From Haloarcula salinisoli (GTDB lineage: Archaea > Halobacteriota > Halobacteria > Halobacteriales > Haloarculaceae), in NCBI RefSeq assembly GCF_019599405.1, contig NZ_RKLQ01000006.1:62001-126000 (forward strand): a stretch of 64,000 nt of DNA, given 5' to 3'. Position 1 is the first letter of the stretch. Each line of letters starts with the position of its first letter. This document shows, piece after piece, positions 53,660 through 61,862 of this stretch. The translations under genes and the position numbers were made by a program. The notes beneath the pieces are model-generated. The model ran no database searches. It saw only the letters and a list, made by a program, of their open reading frames with translations, and was not told where the DNA came from.

Positions 53660-53901
53660 CTGGCGGGGGTGTAGGTGTGACCGATGGCGGCACAGCAGGC
53701 GTTCAGGACGACGAGACCGACGAACACCATCGGCGTGGCCGTCGCGGTGCCTGACAGCAACACGGCGACGATGACGAGGGGCAGCGGGATACTCGCCCAG
53801 AAGGCCGCGCCGCTGACGGCTCTCCGGAGCGTGCCGACGAGGGCGCCGACGTCGGGGGTTCGAGCGGGCAGTCCTGGGGTGGAGGGGTCGAGCGTGGACA
53901 T
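53656..53901 (-). CDS. 81-residue two-helix membrane protein
   Basis: From the ATG at 53901. Two hydrophobic spans (FWASIPLPLVIVAVLLSG; PMVFVGLVVLNACCAAIG) follow a polar N-terminus. Coupled to the zinc-ribbon gene by a 4-base overlap. No family named. Confidence 0.65.
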   Translation of the reverse strand: MSTLDPSTPGLPARTPDVGALVGTLRRAVSGAAFWASIPLPLVIVAVLLSGTATATPMVFVGLVVLNACCAAIGHTYTPAR

Positions 53902-54383
53902 TGGGCGTCGTCTATCTCCACCATCGACCCATACCTGCATATAAACACCAGACCCCTAGCGTGGATTCAGGATTCTTTACCGTATTACCCTTTTTTCAGC
54001 CCATTTTACTACGTAACTGCTGACGATAAAACGCCGCCAAAGGGGGCCAGATATTTTATACGACGATCTGCGTCCGTTATACCGCTCTTCGCTGAGGTCG
54101 ACCCTGGCGGTGGGCCAGGTCGACGCTTCCCACCCGGTCACAGACGGTGCCGTGTGTCCCGGGGCCGACCGTCCCAGCGTCTACGAGCCGCCTCGATGTG
54201 GCTGTCGATTCAGTCTTCTCCGCTGGTTGTGCACCACGTTACGAACCACCTTACGCCCGTTTCGCAAATTTTGAGAGTTATTAACTAACAGGTGGGCAGC
54301 TATTTTAACGGTAACTACTACCCATATGACGTCCGCTTTTGTCCCGACCAATCACTACCCAGTGACACCACCACAGGTCCGCG
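53902..54383. other. Intergenic stretch, AT-rich in parts
   Basis: About 480 bases without a convincing gene. A run of T at 53990-53996 may terminate or start transcripts. TTAACTAACA at 54281-54290 resembles one arm of the long-spaced inverted repeat with one change but has no partner arm. Confidence 0.45.
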
Positions 54384-54527
54384 ATGATTGAGACGCTGCG
54401 GTCGCTTTTCTCGCGGGGACAGACCGTCGTCCACGAGTGTCGCCAGTGTGGCCACACCGTCGATGGAGACACCGGCCGCTGTCCGGTCTGTGGGACCGAA
54501 AGCATCGCGCGATACCCGGTCGAGTGA
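54384..54527 (+). CDS. 47-residue zinc-ribbon protein
   Basis: The ATG at 54384 opens a frame ending at TGA 54525-54527. MIETLRSLFSRGQ leads into a rubredoxin-like ribbon CRQCG...CPVCGTESIARYPVE. Both CxxC knuckles are complete. Such proteins are frequent in haloarchaea; role unknown. Confidence 0.75.
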   Translation: MIETLRSLFSRGQTVVHECRQCGHTVDGDTGRCPVCGTESIARYPVE

Positions 54528-54607
54528 CTGCGCCGGGAGTCCGCCGTCGGCGTCGTTCCTGCGACGTATCGGATGGATTTATTTCGGGTGACCCGGAACA
54601 GGACCCC

Positions 54608-55801
54608 ATGTCAGGGCGACAGACGCGGCGACGGTACCTCGCGACACTGGGGGTGGCTGGGGCGGCCGCGTTGGCTGGCTGTTCCAACGACTCCGACGAC
54701 CGAACTCCGACCGGTGGCCCCTCTATCCCCGAAAGCGTCGGTCGCTGGCCCTCGTTCGGCTACGACACCGCCAACACGGGGGCGGCGGCCGACGAGACCG
54801 GGCCGACGGCGAACGTCATCGTCCAGTGGGGGTATCCCACTGGAAAGCAGGTGTTCAGCTCGCCCGCTGTCGTCGACGGCAGTCTCTACGTCGGGAGCAA
54901 CGACGGCCACGTCTACTGTCTCTCGGCCGTCAACGGCGCCCGGCAGTGGCGACTTCCCACAGAGGGGCTGGTCCGTTCGTCGCCGGCCGTCTCGGACGGG
55001 ACCGTCTTCGTCGGCAGTTACGACGGGTACCTCTACGCCCTCGCGGCCGGTACTGGGGAGGTTACGTGGCGCTACGAGGCGGGTGCCTCGGACAACCCGC
55101 TGGTAGACCGTGCCCCCGTCCGGGCATCGCCGACGGTCGCGGACGGGACGGTGTACGTCGGTAGCGATAGCGACCGAGTCAGCGCCGTCTCGACGTCGGA
55201 CGGGAGCGAACAGTGGACCGCCGGAACCGATGGGTCGGTCCAGACAACACCCGCAGTGACCGGCGGTAGCGTTTACGTCGGGGACAACGGCGGCGCTGTT
55301 ACCGCGCTGTCGGCCGCGGACGGCAGCCAACAGTGGAAATCCGACGTCGTCGACGGCGTCACGGGTTCGCCGGCTGTCGCGGACGGGCGCGTCTACGTCG
55401 GCACTGACGGCGGCGACGTCGTGGCGCTGTCGACGTCGGACGGCAGCGAGCAGTGGCGATATGGGACGGACGGGCCGGTCCACTCCTCGCCGGCCGTCTC
55501 CGAGGGGACCGTCTACGTCGGGAGCGACGACAGCAGTGTCACCGCACTCTCGGCCTCGGGCGGTGAAAAGCAGTGGTCCTTCGAGACCAACGACGCGGTT
55601 CGGTCGGCGCCGTCGGTCGTGGGCGGCAACGTCTACGTCGGCAGCGACGACAGCCAGCTGTACATCCTCTCGGCGGGTGACGGGACCGTCCAGTGGGAGC
55701 TATCGACCGGCGGTCCGGTGTCGTCCTCACCGGCAGTGGTGGACAACGTCGTCTTCGTCGGCAGCGGCAACGGCAACGTCTACGCCATGACGGCGCCCTA
55801 G
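54608..55801 (+). CDS. PQQ-type beta-propeller lipoprotein (BamB/PQQ_2-like)
   Basis: 397 residues from the ATG at 54608. A Tat lipoprotein signal (TRRRYLATLGVAGAAALAGC) is followed by eight or so ~40-residue blades, each with a phrase like SSPAVSDGTVFVGS and ALSASDGSEQW. The propeller is presumably anchored outside the cell and may act as a protein-binding scaffold; PQQ binding is not implied by the repeat. The stop overlaps the convergent pfkB stop by 4 bases. Confidence 0.85.
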   Translation: MSGRQTRRRYLATLGVAGAAALAGCSNDSDDRTPTGGPSIPESVGRWPSFGYDTANTGAAADETGPTANVIVQWGYPTGKQVFSSPAVVDGSLYVGSNDGHVYCLSAVNGARQWRLPTEGLVRSSPAVSDGTVFVGSYDGYLYALAAGTGEVTWRYEAGASDNPLVDRAPVRASPTVADGTVYVGSDSDRVSAVSTSDGSEQWTAGTDGSVQTTPAVTGGSVYVGDNGGAVTALSAADGSQQWKSDVVDGVTGSPAVADGRVYVGTDGGDVVALSTSDGSEQWRYGTDGPVHSSPAVSEGTVYVGSDDSSVTALSASGGEKQWSFETNDAVRSAPSVVGGNVYVGSDDSQLYILSAGDGTVQWELSTGGPVSSSPAVVDNVVFVGSGNGNVYAMTAP

Positions 55802-56703
55802 CTGTTCGAGACCGGCTGGACGCCGCTTTCATCGGCTTCGGGCAGCGGCGGCACGTCGGTCCCCGGCGTCGAGACCGCTGCGGTGGCGGCGACGACGCCG
55901 GTGTGCAGGGCGACAGCGTCGTCGGCGCCGGCGTCCCTTGCCGCAAGCACGCCCGAAAGCAAGGCGTCGCCAGCGCCGACCGTATCGACGACCTCGCAGT
56001 CGATGGCGGGCTCGTGGACGACGTCGTCCGCTGTGACGAGAACGGCACCGTCTGCGCCAAGCGAGGCGATGACACAGTCAAAGCCCGTCTCTCGGAGGGA
56101 GCTGGCGGCCGCGACGGCCGATTCGCGGTCGTCGACGGACCTGTCCGTCGCCGCTTCGAGCTCCGGGGCGTTGGGTTTGCAGATGGCGTAGTGCGCGTCG
56201 AGCTCTCGCAGTAGCGCGCCTTCGACGTCGACAGCGGTCTCCCAGGGGCCGGCCCGGGCGAGGCGGTCGATTGCGCCGGTATCGAGGCCCGATGGGAGGC
56301 TGCCCGCGACGACCACGATATCGGGCGACAGCGACGTGAGCCGCTCGACGATGGCCCCAACCTCGGCGTCGGAGACTACCGGGCCGCGCTGGTTGAGCTT
56401 GTACTCGCCGTCGGTGGCGAGGACGGTCGAGTTCAGCCGCGTCGTCCCGTCGATATCGACGAACCGGGACTCGATACCCTGGGCCGCCAGCCGTTCGGTG
56501 ACGAACCGGCCGAGAAACCCACCGACGACACCGGTAGCCACCGTCTCGGTCCCCATCTCGCTGAGGTACTTCGAGACGTTGATACCCTTCCCGCCGGCGT
56601 CAAACTGGGCGTCGTCGACCCGGATGACCTCACCGGGCGAGAGCGGCTGCTCGGTGGTGACCGTCTGGTCCACCGCCGGATTGAGCGTGACGGTGGCTAT
56701 CAT
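55798..56703 (-). CDS. pfkB: 1-phosphofructokinase (PfkB family)
   Basis: 301 residues from the ATG at 56703. Ribokinase-family motifs: GGKGINVSKYLSEMG near residue 37 and the anion-hole/catalytic DTVGAGDALLSG near 248. It phosphorylates fructose-1-phosphate, the PTS product, to fructose-1,6-bisphosphate. Last gene of the fructose operon; its ATG overlaps the stop of the ALDH-like gene by one base. The start LNPAVDQTV matches FruK-type sequences. Confidence 0.92.
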   Translation of the reverse strand: MIATVTLNPAVDQTVTTEQPLSPGEVIRVDDAQFDAGGKGINVSKYLSEMGTETVATGVVGGFLGRFVTERLAAQGIESRFVDIDGTTRLNSTVLATDGEYKLNQRGPVVSDAEVGAIVERLTSLSPDIVVVAGSLPSGLDTGAIDRLARAGPWETAVDVEGALLRELDAHYAICKPNAPELEAATDRSVDDRESAVAAASSLRETGFDCVIASLGADGAVLVTADDVVHEPAIDCEVVDTVGAGDALLSGVLAARDAGADDAVALHTGVVAATAAVSTPGTDVPPLPEADESGVQPVSNS

Positions 56704-58088
56704 CACTGGAGCACTCGCTTGGTTCGGGTCAGCCGCGTCAGGGCCTCGTGCACTCGCCGGCCGTCGAGACTGCCCAGACGGTCCTCGGGCACATCGCCGC
56801 CCCCGTGGACGCTGATGCTACCCGCGTCCACGGCCTCCGCCACGTCCATCGCCAGGCTGTGGCGGGCGGTGAACACGCTCACGGACTGTGACGGGCGCCC
56901 GGCCGCTGCCAGGTCCAGGGCGTCCGCGTCGGATGTAAACGGTGTCACCGGGACGATGGGTGTGGACTGGCGGTCTTCAAGGAGCGCCGCGTCGGCCGGT
57001 ACGTCCGAGAGGACGGTCGGCCGGAACTGGCGGCCGTCGGCACTGCCGCCGCGGACCAGCGTCGCCCCCTTCGTCGTCGCGTCGTCGACGAAGTACGCCA
57101 GGCGGTCGGCCCCGGCGGCGTCTCGCTGTGGCGCGACCGTCGTGGTCTCGTCGAACAGGTCGCCGCCGGTCCAGTCGGCGATGTGGCCGTCGAGGCGCTC
57201 GACCAGCTCGTCCTGTATCGACGCGTGGACGAGGACGTGACAGGTCCCCGCGAGGCGGCGCTCGACGGCACTGGGCCCCCCGTCGGCGATGGCGGCGGCT
57301 GCCGCGTCGAGGTCGGCGTCCGGGAAGACCAGCGTCGTCGTCCCGCCGCCGAGGCGCTGCTGGAACCGCGTCACACCGGCGCGCCCGGCCGCAACCGCGG
57401 CGTCGAGGACCGCGTCGGGCCCCCCACGACCGGTCAGTGCGTGTTCGGCGTCGGCCGCGAGCGGGACGAATCCGACCGCGGCTTCGGGGACGTGTTCGCG
57501 GACGAGCTCGGTCAGTATGGACACGGCGACCGGTGTCGCTGCCGGGGCCGTCACCACGACGCCATTGCCGGCGCCGAGGGACGGGGCGAGCTGCAGGGCC
57601 GCCGTCGCCAGCGGCGCTCGAACGGACGGGCGACACTGCACGACCCCGAGTGGGACCGCGGCGACGAGTGAGTTGTCGCCGGCTTCTGTGGCCGTCGTCC
57701 AGGTGCGATACGGTCCGGTGAGCGAACGGAGCACGTCGGCGACGCTGTCGAACTGCGCCGCGGCCGTCGCCGCTTCCTCGCGCGCGCTTGCTATCGGGAC
57801 GCCGGCCTCGCGGACTAGAGCGTCCGTGAGTTCGTCGCTCCGGTTCCTGATGCCAGCCGTGATTGCTTCACACCAGGTCGCACGCTGGATGACGGCCGTC
57901 TCCAGAGCCGTCGGGACCGCCCCGCTCGCGGCGGACACCGCGTCGGCGACCGTCGTCTGGTCGCCGGTGGCGACAGTCGCGAACACCTCGTCGGTCGTCT
58001 GGTCGGGGACGTCGGCCGACCCGCTCCCGTCGACTTCTTCGCCGGCGACGACCGGTCGAACCCGCCGTTCGGTCTGTGCAACGTCCAT
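56703..58088 (-). CDS. Aldehyde-dehydrogenase-superfamily protein lacking the catalytic Cys
   Basis: 461 residues. The ALDH fold is recognisable: PLGVVQCRPSVRAPLATAALQLAPSLGAGNGVVV in the cofactor domain, RFQQRLGGGTTTLVFPDADL replacing the ELGGK loop, RPTVLSDVPADAALLEDRQS, and SGSIS-like endings. At the place of the nucleophile (normally GQxC before the R-x-x-V-H strand), the sequence reads VERRLAGTCHVLVH, where the aligned position is Leu and the only Cys is shifted. Dehydrogenase activity is doubtful. It sits between fba and pfkB with 3-base and overlapping junctions, so it is a fixed operon member. A structural or regulatory role is inference. Confidence 0.75.
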   Translation of the reverse strand: MDVAQTERRVRPVVAGEEVDGSGSADVPDQTTDEVFATVATGDQTTVADAVSAASGAVPTALETAVIQRATWCEAITAGIRNRSDELTDALVREAGVPIASAREEAATAAAQFDSVADVLRSLTGPYRTWTTATEAGDNSLVAAVPLGVVQCRPSVRAPLATAALQLAPSLGAGNGVVVTAPAATPVAVSILTELVREHVPEAAVGFVPLAADAEHALTGRGGPDAVLDAAVAAGRAGVTRFQQRLGGGTTTLVFPDADLDAAAAAIADGGPSAVERRLAGTCHVLVHASIQDELVERLDGHIADWTGGDLFDETTTVAPQRDAAGADRLAYFVDDATTKGATLVRGGSADGRQFRPTVLSDVPADAALLEDRQSTPIVPVTPFTSDADALDLAAAGRPSQSVSVFTARHSLAMDVAEAVDAGSISVHGGGDVPEDRLGSLDGRRVHEALTRLTRTKRVLQ

Positions 58089-58091
58089 CGA

Positions 58092-58880
58092 TTACCCCTC
58101 CAGCACGTCGTCGGCCGTCGCCTCCTCGAAGACGACAGATTCGAGCTTGTCGAGGATAGCCTGGGGGTCTTCGCGCTGCCAGACGTTGCGGCCGACGGCC
58201 AGCCCGGAGACGCCGACGTCCATGCAGCCGGCGACGAGTTCGAGGAAGTCGCGGTCGGAGGTCTTCGACCCGCCAGACAGCAGGACGCGATTGTCCGCGG
58301 CGGCGCGGACCGCGTGGGCCATCGCGTCCTTGCTTCGGGGGTACTTCACCTTCGTGAAGTCCGCGCCCAGTTCCAGCCCGAGCCGTGCGGCGTAGGCGAT
58401 GATGGACTCGCTACGATGTGACTTGACGGCCTGCCCGCGCGGGTACGACCACATCGCGATTGGGAGGTCGTGGTCGCGGGCGGCCTCCTGGACCGGGCGG
58501 AAGTCCTCGAACATATCGGGCTCGCGGTTGACGCCGGGGTAGATGGTGTAGCCGATGGCGTCGGCGCCCAGCTCGGCGGCGTAGTCGACGGTCCAGTTCT
58601 TCGGCGAGTAGGGGTCGCCCATCCAGAGGTCGGAGCTGCCGTTGAGTTTGGCCAGGAGATTGACGTCGTCCTCGTAGCTGGGATAGTAGGTCTCGGCCAG
58701 TCCCTTCCCTACTGCCAGTGCCGTGACGGCGTCGTGGGTCGCCATCTCGAACACTTCTCTGGGGTCGAGGCGCTCCTCGACGCCGCTGAACTGTTTGGGG
58801 CCGTGTTCCAGGCCGTGGTCGTGAGCGAGTACCAGTGTCTTGTCGTTGCGAACGAGTGGTGAGTCGGTGAAATCGTACAT
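58092..58880 (-). CDS. fba: Fructose-1,6-bisphosphate aldolase, archaeal class I
   Basis: 262 residues, the usual length of DhnA-type archaeal class I aldolases. The Schiff-base Lys lies in FTKVKYPRS near residue 178; LAHDHGLEHGP opens the barrel and LLSGGSKTS marks the phosphate site. It cleaves fructose-1,6-bisphosphate to DHAP and glyceraldehyde-3-phosphate, completing the fructose pathway started by the PTS and PfkB. There is a 108-base gap to ptfB upstream, which may carry an internal promoter. Confidence 0.93.
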   Translation of the reverse strand: MYDFTDSPLVRNDKTLVLAHDHGLEHGPKQFSGVEERLDPREVFEMATHDAVTALAVGKGLAETYYPSYEDDVNLLAKLNGSSDLWMGDPYSPKNWTVDYAAELGADAIGYTIYPGVNREPDMFEDFRPVQEAARDHDLPIAMWSYPRGQAVKSHRSESIIAYAARLGLELGADFTKVKYPRSKDAMAHAVRAAADNRVLLSGGSKTSDRDFLELVAGCMDVGVSGLAVGRNVWQREDPQAILDKLESVVFEEATADDVLEG

Positions 58881-58988
58881 GTGTCTCTGTTGGGGTGTCT
58901 GCGTGCGTTCTGCGGTCGGGTGTCGGTGCGTGGCCGCGGGTCGGCGCGTCGACGACGACTCGTCGTCGGGCGACTGTCGGCGACGATA

Positions 58989-59429
58989 TCAGCTCAGCAG
59001 GCGCTTGAGCCGGGCGACGAGGCTCTTCGAGCGGTCGCCGCCGCGGCGAACGTCCGGCGAGCCGCTGTCGTGGTCGGTATCGTCGGCCTCGTCGGTGGCG
59101 ACTTCGCGTTCGGTGTCGGGGTCGCCCTCGGCGGCCTCCTCGGCTTCGTCCATGAGGGCCTCGACGTCGTTGACAGCGGCCTTGATGGTTCCTGTGACCA
59201 GCGGGACGTCCTCGAAACGGTCACGATTGACCGAGGTGTCTGCGGCGATGATAGCGGCGTCGGCGGTTTCGATGTCCTCGGCCGAGAGCTCGTTCTCGGC
59301 GCCCATCGCGCCCTGTATCTCGACTTCGATGTCGTGACCGCGTCTTTCGGCTTCCTGTTCTAGGTTCTCGGCGCCCATCTGACTGTGTGCGATGCCGGTC
59401 GGACAGGCGGTGACTGCGACGAATTTCAT
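58989..59429 (-). CDS. ptfB: PTS fructose transporter subunit IIB
   Basis: 146 residues from the ATG at 59429. KFVAVTACPTGIAHSQMGAE carries the phosphorylated Cys9. Residues 1-100 are the IIB domain; the acidic/basic tail (residues ~100-146) ends in SLVARLKRLLS, perhaps an amphipathic membrane anchor. It passes phosphate from IIA to fructose bound by IIC. Its ATG overlaps the ptsI stop by 4 bases. Confidence 0.92.
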   Translation of the reverse strand: MKFVAVTACPTGIAHSQMGAENLEQEAERRGHDIEVEIQGAMGAENELSAEDIETADAAIIAADTSVNRDRFEDVPLVTGTIKAAVNDVEALMDEAEEAAEGDPDTEREVATDEADDTDHDSGSPDVRRGGDRSKSLVARLKRLLS

Positions 59430-61105
59430 TGGATTGTCTCGTGGAGTTCGCTGCGTGTTGCGACACGACGAGCGCTGTCGGCACGCTCGCGTGCGGCGCT
59501 GTACTCGGTCTCGCTGACGGCGACTTTCACGTCGGGGACGGTGACGGCGCTCATGCTGAGCTCGTCCAGTCCCAGCCCGACCAGGAGTTCGGTGACGTCG
59601 GGGTTGCCGGCCATCTCGCCGCACATCCCGACCCAGGCGTCGTTGGCATGGGCCTGCTCGACCGTGCGGCCGATGGCCCGGACCACGCCCGGATGCGTCG
59701 GGTCGTGGAGGTCACCGACGCGCTCGTTCTCCCGATCGGCCGCCATCACGTACTGCGTGAGGTCGTTCGTCCCGATAGAGAGGAAGTCAACCCGCCGGGC
59801 GAACTCGTCGGCCATGAAGACGGCGCTCGGTGTCTCGACCATCACGCCCAGCGACGGGCGCTCGTGGTCGACGCCACGGTCCGCGAGGTCGGCGGCGGCG
59901 TCGTCGACAGCCTCGATGGCCGCTTCGAGCTCCTCGACGGTCGCCACGAGGGGGAACATCACGTTCAGCTCCCCCGCGCCGTCGGCGGCCGCCCGAAGCA
60001 GCGCTCGCAGCTGCGTGCGGAACAGCTCGGCGTCGGGGTCCAGCGAGCGCCGGATGCCCCGCTCGCCCAGGAACGGGTTCTCCTCTTCGGGGAGGTCGAG
60101 ATACGGAATCTGCTTGTCCCCGCCGATGTCCAGCGTCCTGACGACCACGCGGCCGTCGGGGAAGGTATCCAGCGCGTCCCGGACGGTCTCGTACTGCTCG
60201 TCCTCGTCGGGCGGGGACTGGCGGTCGAGGAAGAGGAACTCCGTGCGGTAGAGCCCCACGCCGTCGGCGCCGCGGGCCGCCGCCGGCTCCAGTTCCGCAG
60301 GGCGGCCGACGTTGGCGGCGACCTCTATCTCGCGGCCGTCGCTCGTCTCGACCGACTCCTCGACGACGTCTGCACCCTCCTCGGCACGCGCGGCCTCGCG
60401 CTCGGCTTCGTCGGGCCCGACGAGTAGCTCGCCGGCGTCACCGTCGACGACGACCTCGGTGCCTTCGGACACGTCGTTCAGCGCTTCGCCGAGGCCGACG
60501 ACGGCCGGCAGCGCCAGCGACCGGGCGAAGATGGCGGCGTGTGAGGTCCGGCCTCCCGTTACCGTGGCAAAGCCCGCCACCGTCTCCGGGTCGAGCTGGG
60601 CCGTGTCGCTCGGGGTGAGCCGCTCGGCGAGGACGACGCTGCCCTCGGGCAGGTCGGCCAGGTTCACCCGGTCGCCCCCGGTGAGCAGGCGCAGCAGGCG
60701 GTCCCGTACGTCACGGAGGTCGTCGGCGCGCTCGGCCATGCGGCCCTCCATCCCCTCGAACTGCTCGATGTGCACGCCGAAGGCGTCGTCGACGGCGTGG
60801 GCCGCCGGGCGACCCTCCTCGATGCTCGCCACTACTGCCTCCTCGATGGTCGGGTCCTCGAGGAACTGGATGTGAGCGTCGAAGATGGCGGCTTCGTCCT
60901 CGCCGACGCGCTCTGCGGTGGCGTCGCGCTCGCGCTCCAGTTCGGCGCGGGCGGTGTCGACGGCGTCGGCAAAGCGGTCGCGCTCGGCCTCGACGTCGAC
61001 CGACTCGTCCGCGTCCGGGAGCGTGATTTCGGGGTCGTACCAGACGACGGTACCGAGTCCCGAGCGGGGCGTCGCGCCGGTGCCGGTGAGTGTGCTGGCT
61101 GCCAT
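59426..61105 (-). CDS. ptsI: PTS enzyme I (phosphoenolpyruvate-protein phosphotransferase)
   Basis: 559 residues, near the bacterial length. The phospho-His is in GGRTSHAAIFAR (residue ~190). The PEP-binding barrel shows LYRTEFLFLDRQSPPDEDEQ, a metal site FLSIGTNDLTQY, and the Cys of VGMCGEMAGNP. It uses PEP to phosphorylate HPr. Archaeal EI genes of this type were probably acquired from bacteria. Two bases separate it from ptsH. Confidence 0.94.
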   Translation of the reverse strand: MAASTLTGTGATPRSGLGTVVWYDPEITLPDADESVDVEAERDRFADAVDTARAELERERDATAERVGEDEAAIFDAHIQFLEDPTIEEAVVASIEEGRPAAHAVDDAFGVHIEQFEGMEGRMAERADDLRDVRDRLLRLLTGGDRVNLADLPEGSVVLAERLTPSDTAQLDPETVAGFATVTGGRTSHAAIFARSLALPAVVGLGEALNDVSEGTEVVVDGDAGELLVGPDEAEREAARAEEGADVVEESVETSDGREIEVAANVGRPAELEPAAARGADGVGLYRTEFLFLDRQSPPDEDEQYETVRDALDTFPDGRVVVRTLDIGGDKQIPYLDLPEEENPFLGERGIRRSLDPDAELFRTQLRALLRAAADGAGELNVMFPLVATVEELEAAIEAVDDAAADLADRGVDHERPSLGVMVETPSAVFMADEFARRVDFLSIGTNDLTQYVMAADRENERVGDLHDPTHPGVVRAIGRTVEQAHANDAWVGMCGEMAGNPDVTELLVGLGLDELSMSAVTVPDVKVAVSETEYSAARERADSARRVATRSELHETIQ

Positions 61106-61107
61106 GA

Positions 61108-61386
61108 CTATGCCTCTAGTTCGTCCTCGGGGGTCGTCAGTATTCGCTCCAGTTCGTCGAGCACTGCCTCGGCCTCGGGCCCGTCGGCGACGAGGCGGAG
61201 TTCGTCACCCTCGCCCACGCCGAGGCTGGTGACGGCAATCATGCTCTGGGCGGGCACGAGATCGCCCTCGGGCGGGCCGGCCTCGACTTCGGCCTCGTGG
61301 TCGTTGACGGCCTCGACGAACAGCGCCGCCGGGCGGGCGTGCAGCCCCGCCTCCGGGACGATTTCGACGGTACGCTCTTCGCTCAT
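61108..61386 (-). CDS. ptsH: PTS phosphocarrier HPr
   Basis: 92 residues. The phospho-His is His16 in GLHARPAALFV. The region QSMIAVTSLGVGEGDEL corresponds to the Ser-46 loop of bacterial HPr and keeps a Ser, although no HPr kinase is visible. It relays phosphate from EI to IIA. The gene overlaps ptfA by 4 bases. Confidence 0.94.
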   Translation of the reverse strand: MSEERTVEIVPEAGLHARPAALFVEAVNDHEAEVEAGPPEGDLVPAQSMIAVTSLGVGEGDELRLVADGPEAEAVLDELERILTTPEDELEA

Positions 61387-61856
61387 GCAATCGCCTCCCG
61401 GAGCGTCGCCTGCACCTCGCTCTCGTCTGTGGCCCCGTGCAGGCGCTCGCGGACGTCGTCGTGCATCAGGGCCCGCGACAGCGAACTCAGTATCTGCAGG
61501 TGGTCTTCGCCGCCCTCCTCGGGGACGAGTATCAGGAAGATGAGCGTCGCCGGCTCGTCGTCCATGCTCCCGAAGTCGACGCCCGCCTCCGAGCGGACAA
61601 AGGCCAGCGAGGGCCGGTTGACGGCCTCGGTCTTCGCGTGGGGAATGCCGATACCCATTCCGACGCCGGTGGTCGTCTCTTCCTCGCGAGCGAGCAAGGC
61701 GTCGAGGGCCGCCTGCCGGTCCTCGATGCGGCCCGACTCGACGACGAGGTCGAGCAGATACTCGATGGTCGCCTCCTTCCCTTCGGGTGGTTCGGACAGC
61801 GAGATGTGGCTCGCCGGAATCAGTTCGTCGATGTCGTCTGTAATCTGGTCTGTCAT
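61383..61856 (-). CDS. ptfA: PTS fructose transporter subunit IIA
   Basis: 157 residues. The phospho-His is His73 in GMGIGIPHAKTEAV, with the fructose/mannitol-type IIA context LIFLILVPEEGGEDHLQILS. It accepts phosphate from HPr and passes it to IIB. Separate IIA, IIB and IIC genes are the haloarchaeal arrangement, unlike fused FruA. Confidence 0.93.
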   Translation of the reverse strand: MTDQITDDIDELIPASHISLSEPPEGKEATIEYLLDLVVESGRIEDRQAALDALLAREEETTTGVGMGIGIPHAKTEAVNRPSLAFVRSEAGVDFGSMDDEPATLIFLILVPEEGGEDHLQILSSLSRALMHDDVRERLHGATDESEVQATLREAIA

Positions 61857-61862
61857 TGTGGG

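Noticed and set aside
54281-54290. Possible fourth copy of the TTAACCAACA inverted repeat
   Set aside because: Only one arm, with one mismatch (TTAACTAACA), and no partner arm at the 30-32 base spacing.
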